A DNA stretch of 13,508 nucleotides, from NCBI GenBank assembly GCA_003158755.1, contig PMLF01000208.1:1-13508 (forward strand), written 5' to 3'. The stretch's first letter is position 1. The number at the start of each line of letters is the position of its first letter. Made by a program: the position numbers and the translations under genes. The stretch comes from Elusimicrobiota bacterium (lineage in GTDB: Bacteria > Elusimicrobiota > Elusimicrobia > FEN-1173). The notes below the pieces were generated by a model. That model was not told the origin of the DNA. It saw only the letters and a list, made by a program, of their open reading frames with translations, and made no database searches. Of this stretch, positions 1 through 5,372 are shown piece by piece.

Positions 1-60
1 GTGTGGGGTGATGAACTACGAAATAACTCTCGCATTTTTCAACGGAGGGCGCAAGAATTT

Positions 61-80
61 TCCGTCGAAACGTCGACGGA
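61..80 (-). terminator. Possible hairpin terminator after the small HTH gene
   Basis: An 8-bp perfect stem (TCCGTCGA at 61-68, TCGACGGA at 73-80) with a 4-nt loop lies 7 bp beyond the stop of the minus-strand HTH gene. On the minus strand it is followed by AAAATTCTTG rather than a run of T. It is therefore a weak candidate for intrinsic termination and may be only a chance palindrome or an operator. Confidence 0.25.
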
Positions 81-87
81 TATTTCA

Positions 88-315
88 TCAGCGCCCCGCC
101 GGACCGTCAAAAAAACTTTTTTGAGCGTCGGGAGTTTGGGTGATGATCCGCTCCCTCAACCAGGAATCGATGACTTCCTTGGCAAAACGGTATTGGCGGC
201 CGATGCGCGAGGCGGGGATCTGCCGAGACCGGATCAGGGCATAAATTTTCGATTTACCGATGCCGAGGTACCCCGCCAAGTCTTTGATGTCCATAACTTC
301 TTTGGCCGTGTTCAT
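88..315 (-). CDS. Small excisionase-family helix-turn-helix DNA-binding protein
   Basis: 75 residues. Residues 9-53 form a MerR/excisionase-type winged helix (HTH_17 style). They show the order DIKDLAGYLGIGKSKIYALI, then RQIPASRIGRQYRF, then the helix KEVIDSWL; the KSKIYALI segment is the likely recognition helix. Known members include phage Xis proteins and many stand-alone chromosomal regulators. A 22-residue polar tail follows. No integrase, att site or phage gene is nearby, so a stand-alone regulator is likelier than a true excisionase. Its target is unknown. The ATG at 313-315 lies only 8 bp from a strong -10 hexamer and has no Shine-Dalgarno sequence, suggesting a leaderless message. 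It lies 71 bp downstream of rmlD on the same strand but has its own promoter. Confidence 0.85.
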   Translation of the reverse strand: MNTAKEVMDIKDLAGYLGIGKSKIYALIRSRQIPASRIGRQYRFAKEVIDSWLRERIITQTPDAQKSFFDGPAGR

Positions 316-323
316 TCGCCAAG

Positions 324-351
324 TTTATAACAACCCGAATATTCCTGTCAA
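324..351 (-). promoter_or_regulatory. Sigma-70-type promoter for the HTH gene
   Basis: Read on the minus strand, a perfect -35 hexamer TTGACA (346-351) is followed by a 16-bp spacer and a -10 hexamer TATAAA (324-329). Transcription would start about 317-318, only 2-3 nt before the ATG at 313-315, so the mRNA would have almost no leader. Confidence 0.6.
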
Positions 352-386
352 TGCTATGTTTTACCGTCTATTGCCAGGGAACTTCA

Positions 387-1250
387 TTACCTAACAATGT
401 GACCCTTTTCGACGAGGTAAGCCTTGAGGGCATCCCGCCAGGATCTCAGGGGGGCGAAGCCGAGAGGTTTCAATCGTTCGCTGCCCAAAGCAGCGTACTT
501 GGGCCGTTTTATTTTTGAAGGATAGGCGGAGGACGGCACCGGCTTGGGCGCGGGAAGACCGACCAGCCGGAGGGCTTCCGCGGCGAATTCCCACCAGGAG
601 CAAGCGCCGGGGTTGACGATGTGATAGACGCCGCCGGGCGCATTCCGGTCGATGAGTTCCCACAAGCGCGCGGCCATGTCCCGGGTATAGGTGGGCGATA
701 CGACGATATCGTTGACGACGGAAACGTCCTCCCCCGCCTTGGCCTTCTTGAGGATCGACTCCACGAAATTCCCCCCCTTGCCCAAAGCCCCCGCCGCGCC
801 GAAAAGCGAAGCCCCCCGCGCCACCACCGCGTCCGGCGCCTCCACCTGCGCCAGGCGTTCGCCGGCGTATTTAGAAATGCCGTATACGTTCAGGGGCCGG
901 ACCGGATCGGATTCCACGTAGGGCGCGCCCTTTTCTCCGTCGAAAACGAAATCGGTCCCGATCGTGAGGAGCCGGGCGCCGACGCCGCGGGCCGCCGTCG
1001 CGGCGTTCCGAGCGCCGAAGGCGTTCACGGCGAAGGCGAGCTCGGGCTTTTCCTCGCAATCCTCCGTGCGGGTGAAGGCTGTCGTGTTCACCACCCAGGC
1101 CGGCCGATGTTTTTCGACGAGGGTCCGCACGGCCCCGGCGTCGGTCACGTCCGCGTCGGCTAAGACGGCCCCCACGACGTCGCGTCCCGGGTTGGTCTTG
1201 ACCAAGTCCGTGCCCAACTGTCCGTCGGCTCCGAGGATTAGGATTTTCAT
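387..1250 (-). CDS. rmlD: RmlD-like dTDP-4-dehydrorhamnose reductase
   Basis: 287 residues, the normal family length. It belongs to the extended SDR fold that reduces dTDP-4-keto-L-rhamnose to dTDP-L-rhamnose with NAD(P)H in the cytoplasm. The N-terminal Rossmann motif is GADGQLG (residues 7-13). DCEEKPELAFAVNA at about 64-77, TDFVFDG at 99-105 and the catalytic Y123-x-x-x-K127 (NVYGISKYAGE) match RmlD. The C-terminal RPKYAALGSERL (249-260) followed by W-R-D-A-L is also typical. It starts 6 bp after the truA stop, so the two are probably cotranscribed; no Shine-Dalgarno is visible. The usual partners rmlA, rmlB and rmlC are not in the window. A related reductase acting on another nucleotide sugar, or the MAT2B-like branch of the family, cannot be excluded. 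Confidence 0.85.
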   Translation of the reverse strand: MKILILGADGQLGTDLVKTNPGRDVVGAVLADADVTDAGAVRTLVEKHRPAWVVNTTAFTRTEDCEEKPELAFAVNAFGARNAATAARGVGARLLTIGTDFVFDGEKGAPYVESDPVRPLNVYGISKYAGERLAQVEAPDAVVARGASLFGAAGALGKGGNFVESILKKAKAGEDVSVVNDIVVSPTYTRDMAARLWELIDRNAPGGVYHIVNPGACSWWEFAAEALRLVGLPAPKPVPSSAYPSKIKRPKYAALGSERLKPLGFAPLRSWRDALKAYLVEKGHIVR

Positions 1251-1256
1251 TTGGGA

Positions 1257-1985
1257 TTAATATATCACTTCAAGAAGCGTGAGCCCTCGGGCGGGGAGGG
1301 CGAGGGGGACGGGGTCTTTTTGTCCCCAGCCGATTTGCGCCAGATGACCGGCCAGCCGGCGAGCCATGCGTTTCAAAAATCGGTTCGAGGTAATCTCCAC
1401 ATGGAGGCGGTCGCCCGTTTTTGAAACGCGGAACGCCGAAACATCGCAGAGGGTCCCGTCGGTAAACGGCGGCATTCCGAAACGGGCGAAATCGCGCCTG
1501 CCAATCCATCGGCGGGCTTCCTTCCCCATCGCCGCGACGTTCAAAGGTCGGGCCTCCCAATGGACGAGACCCCGGTCCAAGGCGGGCCGCGCGGCTCGAT
1601 TAAGGATCGTATAGCGGTAAGTTTTCCTGCGCGCGTCTTTTCTTGCGTGAGCGTCCTTCGGCGCGCGCTCCGCCGACAACACCGAAACGTCTTCGGGCAA
1701 TAAGTGGTTGAGTCCCTTGGCCAGGTCCCCGGGAAATGGACGCGGTTCCAAGAAGGTCGCGACCTGCCCCGCCGCGTGGACCCCCGCGTCGGTGCGCCCC
1801 GCGGCGACGACGGGGACGCGCGTCTTGAACAGGACTTTCAGGGCTTTTTCCAGTTCTCCCTGCACCGTCCGGCGACCGGGTTGAGCCTGCCAACCGTCGA
1901 ACCTCGCACCGTCGTATTCCACCGTCAGGAGGCGGACGGTCTTCCGCATAAGTTTTCCACGATTTCGTCGATTCATAGCTTTCAA
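1257..1985 (-). CDS. truA: tRNA pseudouridine(38-40) synthase TruA
   Basis: 242 residues from a TTG start. TruA isomerises uridine to pseudouridine at positions 38-40 of the tRNA anticodon arm. Family motifs are clear: EYDGARFDGWQ (23-33), the catalytic loop AGRTDAGVHA with nucleophile D66, the GLNHLLPEDV segment, RKTYRYTILN, and a C-terminal FLKRMARRLAGHL helix. I chose the TTG at 1983-1985 because a GGAG lies 5 nt upstream. The ATG at 1947-1949 would begin right at the conserved domain (MRKTVRLL) but has only a weak GGA. The TTG start adds a 12-residue basic extension (two RNR-type stretches), which could aid RNA binding. It is the first gene of a truA-rmlD unit and diverges from the SDR gene. 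Confidence 0.93.
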   Translation of the reverse strand: MKAMNRRNRGKLMRKTVRLLTVEYDGARFDGWQAQPGRRTVQGELEKALKVLFKTRVPVVAAGRTDAGVHAAGQVATFLEPRPFPGDLAKGLNHLLPEDVSVLSAERAPKDAHARKDARRKTYRYTILNRAARPALDRGLVHWEARPLNVAAMGKEARRWIGRRDFARFGMPPFTDGTLCDVSAFRVSKTGDRLHVEITSNRFLKRMARRLAGHLAQIGWGQKDPVPLALPARGLTLLEVIY

Positions 1986-1990
1986 CGGTA

Positions 1991-1994
1991 CTCC
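1991..1994 (-). promoter_or_regulatory. Shine-Dalgarno supporting the TTG start of truA
   Basis: GGAG on the minus strand, 5 nt before the TTG at 1983-1985. It favours the longer TruA form over the ATG start 36 nt downstream. Confidence 0.5.
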
Positions 1995-2008
1995 AATTCT
2001 TAATTCCC

Positions 2009-2041
2009 TTCAAGAGTCAGCCGCGAATTACCTATTATATA
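2009..2041. promoter_or_regulatory. Overlapping divergent promoters for truA and the SDR gene
   Basis: The 59-bp gap between truA and the SDR gene contains one AT-rich block. On the minus strand it reads TATAAT (2034-2039), a perfect -10 that would give truA a leader of roughly 40 nt. On the plus strand it reads TATTAT (2033-2038), which would start transcription at about 2045, exactly at the SDR ATG. Matches to -35 are weak on both strands (about three of six bases, e.g. TTCAAG at 2009-2014). The two polymerases could not bind together, so expression may be mutually exclusive. Confidence 0.4.
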
Positions 2042-2044
2042 TCC

Positions 2045-2791
2045 ATGGAATTACTCGGGAAAACGGCGTTGATCACCGGCGGCGCCCGGATTGGACATTC
2101 GGTGGCGTTGGCCTTGGCGCGGAGGGGAGCGGACATCGCTTTGACCTACCGCGCCTCCGCCGGCGCCGCGGCGGAGACCGTCCGCCAAGCGCGCGCGTTG
2201 GGACGGAAGGCCGCCGCATTCCGCGCGGACTTAGCCCGCCCGGCCGAGGCGGATCGAGCGGTTAAGGCGGTTCAGAAAGCGCTGGGCGGCGTTGACGTCC
2301 TCGTCCACTTGGCTTCGGTTTACGAAAAAATCCCTTTGACCACCCTGGAAAAGGATCCAAAGGACATGGGCGAAGGACCTTCCGCCGTGGATTTGGGCGC
2401 GGCGTTTCGGCTGGCCCTCCGTTGCGCGCCCGTCATGCATCGCCGGGGAGGCGGACGGATCGTCCTGTTTTCGGATTGGACCGCGGCCGGAGGACGTCCC
2501 CGGTACAAGGATTTCATCCCTTATTACGTCGCCAAAGCGGGAGTCAAGGCTCTGACGGAAGCTCTGGCGCTGGAACTGGCGCCGGACATCCTCGTCAACG
2601 CCGTGGCGCCGGGACCCATCCTTCCCCCGGCGGGGATGAAGAGGAAAGACGTTGAAGAAGTGATGAAAGCCACTCCCCTCCGCCGTTGGGGCGGCCCCGA
2701 GGAAATCGCCAAAGCCGTCCTGTTTTTCGTAGAATCCGATTTCGTGACCGGAGAGACGTTGCGCGTGGACGGAGGGCGGCACCTTTGGTGA
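2045..2791 (+). CDS. SDR family oxidoreductase, pteridine-reductase/FabG-like
   Basis: 248 residues, a classical short-chain dehydrogenase. Near the N-terminus is the cofactor loop TGGARIG (11-17), then TYRAS (34-38), whose Arg suits NADP(H). DVLVHLAS (84-91) replaces the usual NNAG/NNAS motif. The catalytic residues are S143 and Y160-x-x-x-K164. The PG motif (NAVAPGPI, 185-192) and the C-terminal VTGETLRVDGG complete the fold. The TYRxS pattern resembles FolM/PTR1-type pteridine reductases, but FabG-like or other carbonyl reductases are equally possible; the substrate is unknown. The nucleotide loop is one residue shorter than the standard TGxxxGxG. No Shine-Dalgarno precedes the ATG, and a -10 hexamer lies just upstream, so a leaderless mRNA is plausible. 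The stop codon overlaps the target duplication of the mobile element that follows. Confidence 0.88.
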   Translation: MELLGKTALITGGARIGHSVALALARRGADIALTYRASAGAAAETVRQARALGRKAAAFRADLARPAEADRAVKAVQKALGGVDVLVHLASVYEKIPLTTLEKDPKDMGEGPSAVDLGAAFRLALRCAPVMHRRGGGRIVLFSDWTAAGGRPRYKDFIPYYVAKAGVKALTEALALELAPDILVNAVAPGPILPPAGMKRKDVEEVMKATPLRRWGGPEEIAKAVLFFVESDFVTGETLRVDGGRHLW

Positions 2792-2797
2792 TTTTAG
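2790..2797. repeat. Left copy of 8-bp target-site duplication
   Basis: GATTTTAG, identical to 2957-2964. Its first two bases are the last two of the SDR TGA stop codon. The copies directly abut the inverted termini of the palindromic element. Confidence 0.75.
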
Positions 2798-2956
2798 GTT
2801 ACTACTCAGGTCCATGGCAGTCCCCGACGGGGACCCTACCGGGCACGCGAGAGGCCAGAGGCCTCTCGCTCTATCGGGACGGCCTGCTCTCCGACGCAGG
2901 CCGTCCCTTACGGCCCGTACGGAACCCCGTCGGGGACTATGGACCTGAGTAGTTGC
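2798..2956. mobile_element. MITE-like non-autonomous palindromic element, 159 bp
   Basis: A non-coding element bounded by terminal inverted repeats. The left end GTTACTACTCAGGTCCAT matches the reverse complement of the right end, GCAACTACTCAGGTCCAT, at 16 of 18 positions. The pairing continues inward (2819-2832 AGTCCCCGACGGGG with 2925-2938), giving a stem of 29 uninterrupted pairs apart from a 3-nt bulge at 2816-2818. Inside are a perfect 10-bp hairpin (GCGAGAGGCC 2847-2856 / 2860-2869), a perfect 12-bp hairpin (GGGACGGCCTGC 2876-2887 / 2896-2907) and a small TACG/CGTA hairpin (2909-2919). Identical 8-bp direct repeats flank it, as expected from a DDE transposase cut. There is no transposase, so it must have been moved in trans. 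The family is not determined. An 8-bp duplication fits IS66, IS1595, ISL3 or ISAs1 relatives, among others. Confidence 0.75.
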
Positions 2957-2964
2957 GATTTTAG
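2957..2964. repeat. Right copy of 8-bp target-site duplication
   Basis: GATTTTAG, identical to 2790-2797 and directly abutting the right terminus of the element. Confidence 0.75.
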
Positions 2965-2983
2965 ACTTTATTAGGCGGACGCT

Positions 2984-3574
2984 ATGAAAAGAATATCCCT
3001 CCCTCCCATGTCTCTCGGGTCAAAGACCGAAGACCGGCGATCGCAGATGCTTCTTTGGGGATATGGGTTCGGAGCGGCGTTGATCGGAATGGGGCTGTTG
3101 GTCCTTTCCATCGCGTTGGGAAGCGCGCTCCACTCGGCCACGCGGGGCATCCAAAAACTGTCCATCCCCGGCCGCCGGATGGTGACGCTCAAAGAAGGCC
3201 TCTACGTCGGACTCCTTCCCGCCCCGAATAACGGGCCGGCCTTATCCGCGCGGGACGTGGACGTGGTGATAAACAGCGAAGACGGCGCGCCCGTCACGCT
3301 GGTCCCCTTTCCGCCGGAAGCGGCTCAAGCCAACGCGAAGATCGGCACGTCGCTTTTCCAAACCGACATCCCTTTCGACGGACGCTACGAGGTCCAGAGC
3401 CGGGCGGCGGAGAACGCCCCGCCGGCCGAGCTTCTCCTGATCCACGAATCGTTGAGCCGCAACCGGTCGGACATCGCCGTGGGAGTGATCCTCATGGCGG
3501 TCTTGGGCGGGTTTGGGACCATCGTCCTAATCCTGACCCATCGGCGAGGGGCGGCGGCCAAGGCTGTGAAATAA
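2984..3574 (+). CDS. Two-TM membrane protein of unknown function
   Basis: 196 residues, family not recognised. A short cytoplasmic N-terminus is followed by one transmembrane helix at about 22-48 (LLWGYGFGAALIGMGLLVL and following). Next comes an extracytoplasmic segment of about 115 residues (49-162), then a second helix at about 163-184 and a short basic cytoplasmic tail (HRRGAAAKAVK). The loop reads as a small beta-rich domain with no cysteines: MVTLKEGLYVGLLPA, then DVDVVINSEDG, then FDGRYEVQSR. With no catalytic motif seen, a structural or binding role is more likely than an enzymatic one. It lies 30 bp before the yceI gene on the same strand and was probably cotranscribed with the upstream SDR before the mobile element inserted. 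No strong Shine-Dalgarno precedes the ATG. Confidence 0.75.
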   Translation: MKRISLPPMSLGSKTEDRRSQMLLWGYGFGAALIGMGLLVLSIALGSALHSATRGIQKLSIPGRRMVTLKEGLYVGLLPAPNNGPALSARDVDVVINSEDGAPVTLVPFPPEAAQANAKIGTSLFQTDIPFDGRYEVQSRAAENAPPAELLLIHESLSRNRSDIAVGVILMAVLGGFGTIVLILTHRRGAAAKAVK

Positions 3575-3604
3575 GCTTTTAAAAATGAAGGAAATGGAGG
3601 TTCT

Positions 3605-4186
3605 ATGCGAAAAATTATCGCCGCATCCCTGATGATCTTTTCCCTGGCCGCGATGGTCCGGGCGGACAACGTCTACACCTTTGACACGGACCATACCAGC
3701 ATCGGTTTCGCCATCAAGCACATGGTCATCTCCACCGTCCGGGGAAGATACAACAGCTTTTCGGGCTCCATCGTTCTCGACGAAAAGGCGCCGGTCAACT
3801 CCTCCGTCAAGGTCGTCATCAAGGCCGCCTCCATCGACACCGGCATCCTCAAGCGCGACGAACACCTGAGATCCGCCGACTTCTTCGACGTGATGAAATA
3901 TCCCGACATCACCTTCGTGAGCAAAAAAATCGAGAAGAGGGGTTCCTCCTACGAAATGACGGGCACGCTGACCATGAAAGGCGTCTCCAAGGACGTGTCG
4001 TTTCCCTTTTCCCTGTCCGGACCCATGAAAGACCCGTGGGGCAACTCCCGGGTGGGCGCCGAGGCGACTCTGGTCATCAACCGTCTGGATTACGGAGTGG
4101 CGTGGAACAAGGCCATCGAAGGCGGGGGACTGATGGTGGGCAACGACGTGAAGATCGAGCTTTCCGTGGAAGGCGTCAAGAAGTAA
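3605..4186 (+). CDS. yceI: Secreted YceI-family lipocalin-like protein
   Basis: 193 residues. An N-terminal signal peptide (MRKIIAASLMIFSLAAMVRA, likely cut after A20) precedes a mature protein of about 173 residues. The mature start YTFDTDHTSIGFAIKHM is the classic YceI opening. Further family blocks are the RGRYNSFSG strand, the RDEHLRSADFFDVMKYPDITF block (about 87-107), the GTLTMKGVSKDVSF block (about 119-132), and a C-terminal RLDYGV followed by VGNDVKIEL. YceI proteins form a lipocalin-like barrel in the periplasm that binds isoprenoid-type lipids such as polyprenyl chains; the in vivo role is not settled. A GGAGG Shine-Dalgarno ends 4 nt before the ATG. Downstream it converges on the barrel gene, with a REP-like element between them. 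Confidence 0.93.
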   Translation: MRKIIAASLMIFSLAAMVRADNVYTFDTDHTSIGFAIKHMVISTVRGRYNSFSGSIVLDEKAPVNSSVKVVIKAASIDTGILKRDEHLRSADFFDVMKYPDITFVSKKIEKRGSSYEMTGTLTMKGVSKDVSFPFSLSGPMKDPWGNSRVGAEATLVINRLDYGVAWNKAIEGGGLMVGNDVKIELSVEGVKK

Positions 4187-4253
4187 AGAGGTTTAACCCG
4201 GATTTCCCAGTTGGATCTCTGGTTCCGTCGAAACTATCTGGACTTTTTTGTGC

Positions 4254-4344
4254 CGTCCTTCCGGCGAAAGCCGGAATCCAGGGAGTACAACTTTCGTTGA
4301 AAATCCGCTTCAAACCCTGGACCCCGGCTTCCGCCGGGGTGACG
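4254..4344. repeat. REP/MITE-like intergenic inverted repeat between convergent genes
   Basis: The left arm (4254-4283) contains TTCCGGCGAAAGCCGGAATC and pairs imperfectly with the right arm (4315-4344), which contains CCCCGGCTTCCGCCGGGGTG. Both arms end inward at CCAGGG / CCCTGG. Within each arm, CCGGC(GAAA)GCCGG or CCCCGGC(TTCC)GCCGGGG can also fold alone. This layout belongs to a widespread class of intergenic repeats with the pattern GTCATTCC-GCG-AAAGC-GGAATCCAGG, known from many GC-rich bacteria. It lies between the ends of yceI (plus) and the barrel gene (minus), where it could act as a two-way terminator. The rest of the 175-bp gap carries an outer imperfect repeat, TTAACCCGGATT at 4193-4204 against AATCGGGTTAA at 4355-4365. 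Confidence 0.65.
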
Positions 4345-4361
4345 TCAACTGAAGAATCGGG

Positions 4362-5360
4362 TTAACGCGGGCCGTCGGTCTCCTCGAACAGGTGGGACCG
4401 GCGGTCCGCGTCGTTTATCGGAAGCCGGAATCGCGCGGTGAGCCCGAAGGAAAACACCTCCCATCGCACTTCGTTGAGTGGGGAAACGCTCACGGTTCCG
4501 TCCCCCGCGAACGTCGTGTCGGTCCCGCCGGTAGCCCACCTCCGTCGCCAATCAACCAAGGCGCCCACGTCCATATCCTCGTCCAACGCATAGAACAAGG
4601 AGAACCCGAAGTCCCACCCCTTGCCTTCCGCTGTGTGCTCGAAACTCTTGGGGTGATTAAAATCGGGCCGCAGGTTCCAATCCGCATCGGCGAGATAGGT
4701 GAGGCGGGGATAATAACGAAAGACGCCTCCCATCCGCAGTCGAGGCGCCATCGCCATCGTGGCTTCCAACCCCAGCCATCCCCCCGTCCAACGATGTTGG
4801 TAGTGGGAATCAAGCCTACCGAAAGGACCTAACGGCACCTTATTACCGTAACTTGAAATGGTTTGAAACCCATCCAACATGAAAAGACGCTCGGAAGAAT
4901 AGGACCAGCCAAGCAAAGGGGTCATCATCGTTTCCGCCGGGTCCCCGGTCGGAAAACCCGTCCCGATCCGTATGTCGCGGGTATCTCCCATGTCCGACTG
5001 GTTGTTGGAGCGGGAAAATTCGTACGTGCGGTCGTCCCCCCCATAATCCGAATCCTGGTTCTTGCCGGCGACGATGCGGCCGCCGCTCCAGTAAGCCTGG
5101 AACAAAAAAGCGTTCATTCGGTGAACATCGCCGGCGAGGCGCACTTCCTGGACCTTGATGTCGCGCCAGCTGAGTTCCGAAAGCACGTTAACATCGGGAT
5201 ATCCAGGTCCCGGAGACCCCGCAATGTTCCAGCGAAAGTTATCCGTGCGAAGCCCTAGGGAGGCGTCAAAGGATGCGTCAACGCCGGAGGCGTTTCCGGG
5301 AGAAGCCATCGCCTCGATCGTGGCGGACAAGAAAAAAATAAGGGCGAAACGACGGACCAT
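4362..5360 (-). CDS. Omptin-like outer-membrane beta-barrel protein
   Basis: 332 residues. A signal peptide (1-19, likely cut after AMA) is followed by alternating-residue beta strands. From memory of E. coli OmpT, several blocks line up in order: LSELSW (60-65) with VSQLDW; NQDSDY (101-106) with VDQDW; LLGWSYSSERLF (149-160) with MAGYQESRYSF; HYQHRWTGGWLGL (187-198) with GYKQRFKMPYIGL; and GGVFRYY (211-217) with GGTFKYS. D103 and D105 would match the OmpT D83/D85 pair, but the region of the Asp-His dyad reads ADADW (224-228). An EFSRSNN motif (114-120) recalls Protochlamydia-type outer-membrane proteins. Proteolysis is therefore uncertain. The final strand VFSFGLTARF is followed by a 21-residue charged tail. 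I chose the ATG at 5358-5360 over a longer frame because of its signal peptide and AAGGAG. It lies 10 bp after the GNAT gene. Confidence 0.75.
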   Translation of the reverse strand: MVRRFALIFFLSATIEAMASPGNASGVDASFDASLGLRTDNFRWNIAGSPGPGYPDVNVLSELSWRDIKVQEVRLAGDVHRMNAFLFQAYWSGGRIVAGKNQDSDYGGDDRTYEFSRSNNQSDMGDTRDIRIGTGFPTGDPAETMMTPLLGWSYSSERLFMLDGFQTISSYGNKVPLGPFGRLDSHYQHRWTGGWLGLEATMAMAPRLRMGGVFRYYPRLTYLADADWNLRPDFNHPKSFEHTAEGKGWDFGFSLFYALDEDMDVGALVDWRRRWATGGTDTTFAGDGTVSVSPLNEVRWEVFSFGLTARFRLPINDADRRSHLFEETDGPR

Positions 5361-5366
5361 GGGCGG

Positions 5367-5372
5367 CTCCTT
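5367..5372 (-). promoter_or_regulatory. Shine-Dalgarno fixing the start of the barrel gene
   Basis: AAGGAG on the minus strand, 6 nt before the ATG at 5358-5360. It overlaps the TAA stop of the upstream GNAT gene (5371-5373), which favours translational coupling of the two. Confidence 0.7.

Noticed and set aside
88..315. Prophage or integrative-element excisionase
   Set aside because: No integrase, att repeat, tRNA target or phage gene accompanies it, and the neighbours are housekeeping genes.
1..330. Open frame of 109 codons on the plus strand
   Set aside because: It lies antisense to the well-supported HTH gene and its promoter. Its sequence has no recognisable fold, and it starts at the window edge.
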